64,000 nt of DNA, taken from Eupeodes corollae (Eukaryota; Arthropoda; Insecta; Diptera; Syrphidae). The notes under the pieces are model-generated. The model searched no databases. It saw only the letters and a program-made list of their open reading frames with translations, and was not told the DNA's origin. The position numbers and the translations under genes are program-made. Shown piece by piece: positions 13,239 through 23,575 of the stretch. The DNA is taken from contig NC_079149.1 in NCBI RefSeq assembly GCF_945859685.1, positions 127,374,065-127,438,064 of the forward strand. Reading direction: 5' to 3'. The number at the start of each line of letters is the position of its first letter. Positions within the stretch are counted from its first letter, which is position 1.

Positions 13239-13432
13239 CTCGCTGGTGTTGTTTACAGCGGAGCCTAGGTAGATGAAGTCCTTGACTACCTCAAAGTAAT
13301 GTCTGTCGATTGTGACGTTTTGGCCAAGATGTTGGTGTTGTAGGTCCTTTCTTGACCTCTAGTGTTGACGTGTGAGCTCTGCACTATTCTTTCAAGCACG
13401 ATGTTAAAAAAATCGCATGACAGCGCATCACC

Positions 13433-13828
13433 TTATCTAAAACCTTTTTTTAAATCGAAAGGTTCTGTTAAGTTGTTTCCAACCTTTATGGAGCAGCGTG
13501 AATTCTCCATGGTCATCCTACACGAATGGACGTGTTTAACAGGGATGCAAAAACTAGACAAGGCTCCATAAAGCTCGTCCCTTGAAATCGATAAAAAGAT
13601 GGTGGGTGTCGATTTGGTATTCTTGGGTTTTTCCAGGATTTGCCCTAATGTGAATATTTGATGGACTGTGGACTTTCCTGGTCTAAAAACACACTGATAA
13701 GGACCTATCAGGTTGTTGACGATGCGCTTTAGACGTTCACATATTACGCCAGAAAAGATTTTATAGACGATGTTAAGTAGACTGATTCCTCTATAGTTGG
13801 TGTAGTTTAGATGGTCACCTTTTTTCAT
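13433..13828 (-). pseudogene. RT fragment of the 12.7-kb RTE-like copy
   Basis: The 131-residue open frame holds NYTNYRGISLLNIVYKI, CERLKRIVNNLIGPYQC and RPGKSTVHQIF. After a damaged FIDFKAAYD box (only LSISRDELYGAL remains, so the first catalytic Asp motif is gone) it continues with SSFCIPVKHVHSCRMTMEN. It ends at the KKGFR box, where a stop replaces Gln. Residues shared with the 7005-7880 frame are extensive, which shows a common recent source. Confidence 0.85.
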
Positions 13829-14035
13829 AATCGGGCAAACAATACTGAGGTTCCATTTATAGGGAATGCTTTCTTCCGACCATATCTTACAGTTGGTGCA
13901 TGCTTATAACCAACTTATCTCCAGCTGTTTCAAAGAGCTCGGAATTCGGTCAACACATTTGATTAAAATCAGTCAAGTAGTTTTGGGGTCCATCGCGGAC
14001 AAACATCGTGACACGTAATATATATTTTAAGTTTA

Positions 14036-15060
14036 TGTGATGTGAGACCAAATTAATATAATTTTGTACAAAATTTAACCGTTATTTATATAAATCGAAA
14101 AAAAAACTAAACAAAATTCTTTTATCACCTCGAATAATTTACGAACCAAAACTGATAAGAACTCCGGAATAGTTTGATCCGACGAAGAACAACGTTTTTG
14201 ACATCTGGTCAAATTTTGAAAAAAAAAGAAGGAACGTTTATTTGGTTTTCGTCTCGAATTTCCAATTTCACAATTTCAAAAATATTATAATTCGGTAAAA
14301 TTTTAAGAAAATTCCAATTCTTATAAAAATAAGAGTTTTGAAAAATATGCATCATACAAAATTGGTAAAAACTGATTTTCTATTAAAATACCTGGTGAAT
14401 TAATTAGACTTGACATAAAATTTATTTTATTTTATGTACAAATTTTGTGTTAATTTAAGATAATGTTTTAAGAAAAAAACAACTTGTATTTTTTTATACG
14501 AAAATATATCTTTCAAAAAACGCTATAACAATTCTTAAAAATTGGTTTTAGAATAAAAACTTCGGGAACAAAGACAGATATCATTTTATCAGATGCAGAA
14601 TTGTTGCTAACTTTTAGTTAATGTTTTTTAGAAAAATTAAATTAACAACTTTTTTTACAAAACACGAAAAACAACACAAAACTGATAAGAAATGGTTTTT
14701 GACGCAAGTATGAGAGCGAAGAAAGATTTGAACACAAAATAGTGTTGTTAATATTTTGATAAGCTTTTAGAAAAATCCACTTTTAACTTTTTTACAGAAA
14801 TATTTAACATAAACAAAGAATTAATAAAAAGTACTTAAAACTGAATTTTGACATAAATACTATTTTTAACTATGAAACATACTACAGTAAAAATAGTTTT
14901 GACCCTCATAACATTTAAACTTCTACAATTATCAAAGTTCTATCAAAAATGCTGTTGTGTGTTGATTTAACCTTACAAACATATCTCGACAGAAAACAAC
15001 TTAAACTTAAATTTTTTATTGTACGTTTTCAAATTCTCAAATTCAAATTTGAAGAAAAAA
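14036..15060 (+). repeat. A/T-rich modular repeat (same family as 52.0-52.7 and 53.8-54.7 kb)
   Basis: The segment 14036-14225 aligns by eye with 53965-54145: both have a GAGACCAAA/GATACCAAA start, a CCGTTA-TTTATA box, a TATCACCTC/TGTCACCTC box, and a GAAGAAC/GAAGAAT box followed by GTTTTTGA. After it come about four loosely repeated modules of 160-170 bases, each with an A/T block and words such as GGTAAAAACTGATTTTC (14210-14880). No coding capacity is visible. The right boundary is unclear. Confidence 0.6.
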
Positions 15061-15072
15061 CAGTCATGCATT

Positions 15073-15180
15073 ACAAAAAGTTCCTAAGATAATGAATATC
15101 AATTTCTTAAAACTACAAACTATTTATCAAAGGATGAAAAGTTTCCTAAGTCCATGAATGTAATTTTCGTAAATTTATGA
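15073..15180 (+). repeat. Left copy of a diverged direct repeat flanking a transposase relic
   Basis: The words AAATTTCTTAAA-type, CTACAAACTATTTATCAAA and GATGAAAAGTTTCCTAAG appear here and recur in order at 16003-16120. Identity is high over about 90 bases. The two copies are about 930 bases apart and bracket the transposase relic at 15.64 kb. Confidence 0.8.
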
Positions 15181-15639
15181 AAACATAAATGAAAATTACA
15201 AAAAATGTCGTGGAATATAATTTTATTAGTAAAACGTTTTGTAAAATTAATGAAAAAAAATCGATCCATGAATTCAAATAATAAACCCAACGTACAAAAT
15301 TGTTGGTTAATTAATGTTGGTGCGTGAAATAAAGAAAAGTGAAATGAAGGGTATTTTCAAGAACTGGTCGAGTTACACTTTTCTTAAGTGCAATTAGGCC
15401 AATTATTGCAATTTAGTCTTATTTCATTTGGCGATATTTAACAACACTAAAAGAATTTCGTAGACAAAGTCAATAACGGAGAAATTTTGTTAAAAACAAC
15501 ACGTTATCAACATCGATATCGACATCTGTTAAACTAAGTTTACATTTACGAAAATTGATTGCTTAACTACCGCATAACGCATACAAATTGTTTTAACTTA
15601 CTACAAAAACGGTGGTTCTGCGATTTCTTGAACAACATC

Positions 15640-15960
15640 TTTTTCAGCGACGAAGCACATTTCTCACTCGGTGTGTATGTTAATAAACAAAATGATCGTA
15701 ATTGGGCTTCTGAGAATCTGTCTGATGCACTCTTTGGTTCGGAGATGTGTTTGGACCATACTTCTTCGAAAACAACGATGGAACGACTGGTCCAGGTATT
15801 GACGAATACGACTTATAAAATATGTGATTTCAACAAGAATGTGCTACATGTGTCAAAAATGGTCGAAAATTAACTAAACAGAATCGATGCTTGAAAAAAT
15901 TCGCGGTCATTTAAATGACGAAGTGTTTTACACATAATATCAACTTTCAAACTTTACAAT
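15640..15960 (+). pseudogene. Mariner-type transposase relic
   Basis: The plus strand reads IFFSDEAHFSLGVYVNKQN and NWASENLSDA from about 15640. In a second frame it continues as LWFGDVFGPYFFENN, with G-GPGIDEYDL, and then a FQQECATC remnant of the FQQDGATCHT box. SDEAHF carries the first catalytic Asp of the Tc1/mariner-type DDE/D nuclease, and FQQDGA would carry the second, which is changed here to FQQECA. Frameshifts and stops (from 15873) show it is inactive. N-terminal helix-turn-helix sequence is not visible, nor are terminal inverted repeats. Confidence 0.8.
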
Positions 15961-16002
15961 AAAACAGAAATATTACTTTAAAACCGCAAAATGTATAACA
16001 GT

Positions 16003-16120
16003 TTACAAAAAAAATGTAAGCTAACGAATATAAATTTCTTAAATCTACAAACTATTTATCAAAAGGACGAAAAGTTTTCTTAGTTCATGAAAAAAACAAA
16101 AATTATCGTCGATGTTAAAT
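16003..16120 (+). repeat. Right copy of the diverged direct repeat
   Basis: This is the partner of 15073-15180, sharing CTACAAACTATTTATCAAA and AAAAGTTTTCTTAGTTCATG-type words in the same order. It may be an older tandem or target repeat into which the transposase element moved, or a long terminal feature of that element. I cannot decide which. Confidence 0.8.
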
Positions 16121-18840
16121 CGATAGTGAATCAAAATTTTGTTTTTGTTAACCATAGAATTTCGTTAGCTGATGTAGAAATTCGAAAACTTTGAACAATA
16201 TTCCGAACTTAGGAAAAAGTTTCACTGTTTCCGCCCAGATAGTTGAATTTTTCAACAGGCTGAAAATTATTTAAATTTTTAATTGTCTGAACTATATTTC
16301 CTTAAGGTTTGGTTCTATGTATATATTTTGCAGTAACGTTTACGAGTACTTTGTTAAATTGGAACTTTTCTACAATACAAAAATTCACTCTAACTTTTGA
16401 ACTCTTGTATCTGCTACACTTTGAAGCATTTTTCTGCATATTTTACATTCTTCCTTAAATACTGTTTTACTTATTAAATCATCACATTAATTTACAGCTG
16501 AATAACTTTCTAATTGCGAAAGGTCAAAGGCAACCAGTTTCATTAAAAATAGTAAAGATTTGTTGTGATTAAATCTAAGGCTACTAAAAGATGTTTACAT
16601 CCGAAATAGATTCGAATAAATTCTGGCCGCCATTTTTTCCTGCTCACTTTCGATTTCATTAGAATCGGTCCTATAGTTTTTCCAACAAAAAGAACAACTT
16701 TCACGATTTATTCAAGTGTTGTTCATTCCACAAAGTAATAAATAACAACAGCAAAAAAACTAACTTTTGCTTTGTAATACCTAACAGCACGAAACCCAAA
16801 GTTTTCTTTCAAATCAATTAAAACTGTCTTCAGATTATTACCTAAACCTCCAAACAAACAAAAGAAGAAGAAAAAAATCCTCTCACAAAATTAGATTCTT
16901 AAAAGCATCTGTCATCGTTCAATGATTTTCGTATACTCGAGTATTCGAGAACCGAAAGGAAATATTTTCTAAGCCGTTTCCTTCATTTGCCATTACTTTT
17001 CGAATTGCTGATGGCTGCTTTATTCTTTGTCATTCATTTCATTTGCTGAATTATTCATCGAACAGGAAACCAACAATACCAATACTGAAAAGCATATGCC
17101 CCCCGTTCCCATTCCATAGCTCCAGAACCGACTCCGACAAACAAAGATTACATCGAACATAATCCAAGATTCCTGTTTCATTCTTCCCCGACATTTTTTT
17201 TTTTTTTTTTGAGAACAACAAAAATCCTTAAGAATTCATTCATTCATTTGGATGTTCAATCCGAAAAAGCCCACCTTATCAGAATTGAAAATAATCCAGC
17301 CAATGCCACCGTCACCATACCACCCTCCCGCAGGACTCGCACATTGTTGTATGAGTTTAGTGGAAAATCTAGAGTTGTCTACAATATTTACTATTCTCGA
17401 AGCAAGTATATGCCTTGCCTATCTCCAAACAAGCGACGAATGGAAATGATGTCCTTTTTCGTTTTTGCTCCAAGGGAAATGCCTAAAATCATTTAAACAA
17501 AAGAACTTGTCCCAAAAAACATCCTATCTGCCAGCATCCTCCCCTCTCCAAAATACCCAACCAACACGAGGTCTATACACGATGACGATACCACCCTCCT
17601 GGGGGAGAGGGGGTAGCTGGAGCTCAAACTCGAGCCTGGCTGAAGTGTTGTCTGTCGGTGACAAGAATTCTATTCAACGATTACATTGGAATGTGTTATA
17701 GTCGTCCTTCCTATGCCTAAAGGACTCTGTACACGCTCTGTATTACCAAACCGAAGGATCTAAAGCTTCATAGTTGTGTAACCAGCACTATTTCAAGTTG
17801 TCGCGCCGTGTCGTGCGTTAATGGAATTCACTGTAACGCGGTTGTTTGGAGGTTGGAAAAGTCGTGTTAAATTTGGAGATTTCTTCGTGTAAATTGCATA
17901 TCCTTTTGTATATCTCCCATCCCTTCCCCCATCAGCATCATCATCATCGTCATGATAGCGAAGGATAAGAGAGAGACTATGACTATGTAAAGTTTTTTTC
18001 TGAAGGGGGATGTTGGTCGGGGAAGTGACTCAGTATGAAAATAAACTTGCGCCTTTTTATATACGCAAAAAACCCCAACTGTGAATCTCAACCCTGTGAC
18101 CAACTATTAAGTTAATTAAAAATCGCAACCCTGGGAGAAAGTTTTTCCGCGCCCGGATCGTTTTCGTTGTCTGATGTTGTCTATCCGTTCCGCATATATA
18201 TGTATGTATATAACTACTTTTGTATAAAGAGTCTCTTGGAATAAAATTCGCGGAAAAAAGGAACAACTACCAAACCTAGCCAGACAATTTATTGCTCTTT
18301 ATGCGCACAGCCAACGTAACGCGAAGCACCCCATTCCACAGATTGAACCTGTAATGATCCTGTAATTGCCGTCCGATTAAAGCGAGACATCTGAGATAGT
18401 TCGGTATTGTTGTTGTTGTTGTATTTTGTATAATGTATTACCATCAGGATGAATTGCCTGAAGGGTGTGATGGTATATAAACTCTTGCTCTTCCCTTCTT
18501 TGCTTAAATTGGCTCCATTGGCAGGAAAACACTTTCACAAACTCGATTTGTGTTCGAACGAAATTCGATTCCGGAAAACCGATGACGAAATATTGGAAAA
18601 CTTTTTTATATAGACCAAAGTACAGGGGTGGCTTTTGTGAAGATTAGGTTATAGAGCTTGAAATAGCACAGTCACTTTAAACACACTTTTTTCTATTTTC
18701 TGTAAAATTTTTGTTTCCAGAATAAAGAACTTTCAAATTACTTAACTTATGAGAAGTGCGTTACGCTTGCAATTTAAATTACTTCAAAATATTGGTTGAT
18801 TTAAGAAAATTACAAACGATTTTCATGTTTGACACAAATC
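16121..18840. other. Non-coding stretch, no gene seen
   Basis: No protein family recognised. Simple-sequence features are a T run at about 17193-17208, a CAT/CATCAT patch at about 17933-17953, and a (GTT)6 run near 18403-18420. Overlapping short frames around 17209-17701 and 17867-18266 lack motifs. Confidence 0.55.
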
Positions 18841-18844
18841 TCTC

Positions 18845-20095
18845 TTCTCTTAGGTCCTCAGATCTTATAAGTCCGTTGGGAACCCCTTGAAAGGCACTGG
18901 GCCTATACTAAGCACCATCGTGAGCGGTTTCCGGAGATGTGTGTCAGCTCCTTCTAACTCGTGCCTAGTTGATTCCTCCTCGACTGTTCTGCGCCATGTA
19001 CTGTTCGGTGATCCAGCTCTTCTTCCTTCTTGTGTGAGTTGATTCCACTGCTTTGCTTGGCCTGCAATGAAAAATCCTGCTTGTTCGGCATTAAGTGTGT
19101 AATCAGGTTGTTTCTGATACGTTCCAGTAGGATTTTTTCTACTATTTTGGCAACGACAGGCAGAACGCAAATTCCTCTCCAGTTTTCGCACTTTGTAAGG
19201 TCTGATTTTTTGGGAGCTTGACGATCATTACCTTCTTCCACTTATCAGGGAAGCTTTCAGTGGCCCAGGCGTCTTTTATTAAAGGATGAAGTAGTTTGCT
19301 GGATGACGTTGGCGCTGCTTGTAAAAGCTCGATTCGGAGATTAGTTTGTGCGGGCGCTTCAGAAGGCTTTTCAAACACTCGTTTTAAAACCAAGAAAAAG
19401 TGTTCTTTCCATCTTCTGACTTGTTCATCCACCAAGCTTAGCAAAGTATCGTCTACTTCTTTTACTCAGCTCTTTCGTTATTCTTCAAACGGTCCTGCTG
19501 TCGCACCTGTTTGCAGCATCTTCTGCTTCTTGCGCCAATTCGTTGATGTAGTTACGCTTATCACGGTGGCGCACACTGCGGTAAACCTATCTCTTTTTCA
19601 TGTAGTACGAGGATTCCAGCTCATTTCTTTCTTCCCCTTATGCAACAGTTATCGGAGCCCTTAACTGTTTGCGTTGTTGCTTCCTTCTTTAAGAGACAGA
19701 TGGTCCCTGAATTGTTGATAAATCGTAGGATTCTTTAGTCTAAAAATGTTTAATTTGGGGTCTCTTGTTATTTTGTAGGATCTTCGAACTTTAGCTGTAC
19801 GCAATCTCAGAGTAGCTATCATTAAGTGGTGGTCACGGGCAAGTACCATGTCAGCACCTTTTCTGTTTCGGTCATTAAAGAGACTTCTTCTAAACCGTCG
19901 ACTAATCGCGAAGTGGTTAATTTGTTTGGGAGACGTTCGCCTGTCCGTCCACACCCAGCTTATTTTATGACACAATCACAAGGCCATTGGCGTTGCAGAA
20001 GTCAATGAACCTCTCACTGTCGACTTTATGAACACCCATCACATGCCTAAGACCGTCGTTGCTGCTGCCAACCTTGATAGAAATGACAACTCTTA
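18845..20095 (-). pseudogene. Second RTE-like retrotransposon family, internally deleted relic
   Basis: Read on the minus strand from 20095: VGSSNDGLRHVMG and ERFIDFCNANGLVI match the middle of an RTE-type APE endonuclease. RRFRRSLFNDRNRKGADM and RDHHLMIATLRLR follow, with the DHH corresponding to the endonuclease SDHH box. Next are VRRWKEHF (about 19420), a PDKWKKVMIVKLPK box (about 19240), CENWRGICVLPV (about 19180) and a MPNKQ remnant of the EQAGF box. The frame then jumps straight to GQAKQWNQLTQ-GRRAGSPNSTWRRTVE, the C-terminal tail. The whole RT palm, including YADD, is therefore deleted near 19070. It differs from the other RTE-like copies in its motif wording, so it is a separate family. 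Confidence 0.82.
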
Positions 20096-22689
20096 ACTAT
20101 TTTGTCAATTATTTTTTAAGAAAACTCTGTTACTTAAAAAGGATGTTAGTTCGGCAAATTCATCCACTTATTAAAATCAAACTCCTGTTTCGGTTGAAAC
20201 CACAACTTGGTTAGCTACTTTTTCATATGTTTAAAATAAAAGATGATTCCTGGTAGTATTTGGGAACAGCTGATATCAGTTGAATTTCTGATTTTCAACA
20301 CATTTCATCAAATGTTTTTGAATGTTTCTACAGTTTTTAAAAGATTATTTTTTGCAACCAAAATCCTTGAATTATTTTGTTGGGATAAAAAATAAGACTG
20401 TTTTCTTTTGTTCACAAATTGTTTTAGCCAAAAATTTTCGATCACTTGAATTTTAATTTCAAAAATGTGCAGATATTAACACATAGAAAATGCCTTCTAA
20501 GAACTCACAATTATGCTGCATCTGTTAGAAGTGGAAGCTCATTTGGCAAAATTTGACAAACCAGCTTGTTTTTGTAAATGCTCGAAATCGACGTAGACAA
20601 ATTAATTTGCTTTCTAAAAACCACCGTTGGTAGAAGACTGTTCTGTCGCAATCCTCTTATCTGTATTCTCATTCTGACATTGTCGTTTCTTTTTAGTCTG
20701 TGAAATAAGTTGTCTTCTTTCTAATCTGTCCCAACAACTAGAGTTTAAAAAAATCCGTTTTCCGCCTAGAAGGTGCTTCAGAACCACCTAAAAGTTTGAA
20801 AAGTAGAGCTGCACAATTTTCAAAATTTTTTGTAGCGAATATTTTCAATGCCTTTGTGAAAATTGCTTTGTGAATTTATTACTAATTGCGTAGATTATCT
20901 TGTAAAATGTCAAAACGTCACAGTGAACAAATGACAGTGTCAGCAGTCCAAGCCCTATGGTTTCTTTTTATTTCATGAACATATTTTCTACGTATGAAAT
21001 TTGTGATTTTAGAAATTGTAGAATCAGTGTTTAGAAGACCTACAATTGTTTACTGTCCTAGCAATCCATACGGAACAAGGTTTGATAAATTTTAGCTTAT
21101 AAATTTGTTGTAATGCATGATATGAAAAGTGACAGGAATAGAAGTGACCAATAGGAGGACCACATTGAAAGAGTTGCTTTTAGAGAATTCGTTTGCAAAA
21201 GATAGCGAAGAAATGAAAGATGAAATGTTCTGGGAGTCTTTCAACTAACTCCAATAATCAATTTTACTGACATTATTCCGGGCTTGGCAATATTTTTAAA
21301 TCAGTAAAAACTTGCTGTGGATCAACATAATACTTCCTTTGAGATTTTCTTAATAACTTTACTGAGCTTAATTTTTGTTACAGTACTGATAGCTTTGATA
21401 CAGATTATCTCCGGAATCATACTTTCTCAACTACATGGTGAACATTTTGTCTGAACGTGACTAAGAAGTCGATATGCCATTGTAGGAGCAATTTAGTCTC
21501 GGATCCTAGGTCCTACAAATATTGACAGCAGCTAAGAAATGTTGGTTAGTTTGCTGGATTTAAAGAAGTGTGCATTTAAAATAAAATGCACGACTGGGTC
21601 GCACGAACTTGCTCCTGTATGCTAAGAGTCTGTTTAAAAAAGTACTTATATAAGATTTAAAAACATACATGTAAAATATGTTTGTCTTCAAAGATATTAA
21701 TGCCATTTGATTTGTCAAAAGAACAGCACGATCTTTGTATATGAAAACCATAGTACTCTCACGAGCAGAAACTTTTAGGGGGACCAGATGCCGAGTCGTT
21801 CGCGTGGCGTTAGTATCGAAAGTGAAGAAATTCAGCGGGAGCGAGAGAAAAATATTATTTCTATTTACATAAGCAGCCAGCAGAATAAGGGAGATAATTA
21901 ATTTTCGACCCAAAAAGTCTACAAAATTTCCTTCATTCTATTTGAGTCTATCCTAGCATATGTCTTCACATAAAGAGCTTCCATATAAAGGTTCATGAAT
22001 TTGTTTTTGTTTTATTTATATCAATGCACTTTATATAACAAATAAAATGGCTTAATATTGTATCTAATAAGGGGATGAAACAAACTTTTGCATGCATACG
22101 TCAGCTGTTTAGGATCTTTTACCGATATTTGTTTTTATTTACATTCATAAGTCTGCTTTTACTTGTGTACGATCTTGTATATGAAAAATGGATTGTATTA
22201 TGTATAAAGCTACGATGCGATTCATATAGATTCAACTTGTTCCTTCAAAGCTTTTTTCCTTTAGATAGCTTTATAGTAATTTCATATTAGAAGAACTAGG
22301 ATGGAAAACAAATAAGATAGAAAAGAGGCAGACCATGAATGTTTAAATTGTAAAGCGATCGCCTATTGGTGGTTAGATAGCAGGTAGATGTCTAAAACGA
22401 ATAAAGAATAGTTCATTGGCGAGCTTAGCTTTATGCAGATAGATAGATAAGGACATGTTTATTATGATAATGAAGGAATTTTATTGGTAGCTAGAAGGTA
22501 GATACTATACATTCCTTCATTACTACAAGTGTTCAGCGCAAACATGGAGTTTTACGTTCAGTTTATTTATTTTGTTAAAGTTTAAATAAATAACAAGCAT
22601 ACGAACATATATGCATTAATTTGGATGAAAGATAGAAATGTAATTACAATTTTGTCAAAATAATGCGCTCTTTCGGGCTCATGCACAGT
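20096..22689. other. Non-coding stretch, no gene seen
   Basis: I see nothing recognisable. An open frame on the minus strand at 21560-21913 has no motif and A/T-biased composition. TAGATAGA-type short tandems occur near 22372-22450. Confidence 0.55.
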
Positions 22690-23575
22690 TAAAATAATTA
22701 AAAAAAAAAATATTTTAAGATTCAAAATTTTACCTGAAAAATAAGTTTGTATTCAAAAATTTAAATGCCATTTTATTAATCAAAAAACAGTTGATTTTTT
22801 AAATTTTTATTTTGAAAATCGTTAGAGCGGTTTTTTTTTAAATTAATTTTTTATATATAAAATTTTCCAATTTTGTTCTAAAAATATTTTTGGAATGCAG
22901 TTGTTTAGTGATTGTAAATATACGTCTTACATTTGAATTTCGTAAAAAATTGTTGACCCGTTTTTGAGATATAGAATTTTGAAAAATAAAAATTCAATAT
23001 TTTTTTAAAAATCCAAACAATGAAAAATTGCATTTTTGTTAATCAAATATTGTTAAAGCAATATAGGAGCTTATTCAGAAAAAAAATTATTAAAATCAGT
23101 TCATAAATTGCTGAGAAAATTAAAAAACAAAATAACGGTTCTATGAGCGGTACCTTTCCTGAGCACTACAAAAATATGGTTTTCTTATAGAAAGAAGCCA
23201 AGTTAAAAAATAAAATTTTAAAGAAAATTAAAAAAAAATCTTTCGGTTTGTTTTTGAGAAAATTCGAATTTTCGTTTTTTGACCAAAAAAATTGTATGGG
23301 GGCCACTGTTAGTTTTGATCTTAAAAAAAAAATTAAAAAAACGCCTAACGCGAATTTGCTCAAAAGCTTAACTTCCAAGTTTGAACTCAATCGACCCAAT
23401 GGTTTAGGCTGTAGGAGCGTGGACAGACAGACAAAACCGACCGGACGGAATCGCGGGACCCACTTTTTTCGACTTCTCTAACATCGTAATATCATGTTTG
23501 ATTAAAATCTCGAGTTCGAAATTTTGCACGAATGCAAAACTTGCCATATAGTTCCTATATGTCGCAAGTAAAAAT
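22690..23575 (+). repeat. A/T-rich dispersed repeat with a conserved GC-richer terminus
   Basis: A long A/T-rich segment is followed at 23400-23575 by a distinctive end: GGACAGACAGACAAAACC, GGAATCGCGGGACCCAC, TTTTTTCGACTTCTCTAACA, TCTCGAGTTCGAAATTTTGC and CATATAGTTCCTATATGTCG. I recognise this order of words as the end of a dispersed repeat common in fly genomes, but cannot assign a transposon class. The left end is not identified, and no coding sequence remains. The palindromic TATAG-TTC-CTATAT sequence at the end could be part of a terminal inverted repeat. Confidence 0.5.

Larger units (their letters stand above)
12734..13904 (-). mobile_element. RTE-like non-LTR retrotransposon, 5'-truncated and internally deleted
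   Basis: On the minus strand the copy runs from SEESIP-WNLS and KKGDHLNYTNYRGISLLN (about 13800) through GPYQC-RPGKSTV, a GIPVKHVHSCRM stretch and the KKGFR box (about 13440). It then jumps to the YLGSAVN, ANRCFFGLRKQL and LLYGAEAWTMTKADES segments (13240-13050). The RT catalytic YADD box is lost in a deletion near 13330-13365, so it cannot encode an active enzyme. The 3' end is the GGTGGCGCTACAGTCC-type end at 12748, with an ACTTACTTACTT tail at 12734-12746 (minus-strand AAGTAAGTAAGT). The sequence is very close to the 6.93-8.26 kb copy, and both copies begin near the same GCATGCACCAAC point. Confidence 0.88.
12104..14010 (+). repeat. Dispersed repeat with GCTGACCCGG start, interrupted by an RTE-like copy
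   Basis: The stretch opens with AGCTGACCCGGCCACGAG (12104) and closes with AGTAGTTTTGGGGTCCATCG followed by CGGACAAACATCG (13968-14000). I recognise these two word patterns as opposite ends of one class of dispersed repeat seen in many invertebrate genomes, but cannot name the class. The RTE-like copy at 12.73-13.90 kb lies between them, so the simplest reading is insertion of that copy into the older repeat. Sequence at 12410-12730 is not otherwise explained. The pairing of the two ends is an inference. Confidence 0.45.

Noticed and set aside
13015..13571. Plus-strand open frames at 13015-13272 and 13362-13571
   Set aside because: They are antisense to the RTE-like C-terminal and RT frames on the minus strand, which carry the recognisable motifs.
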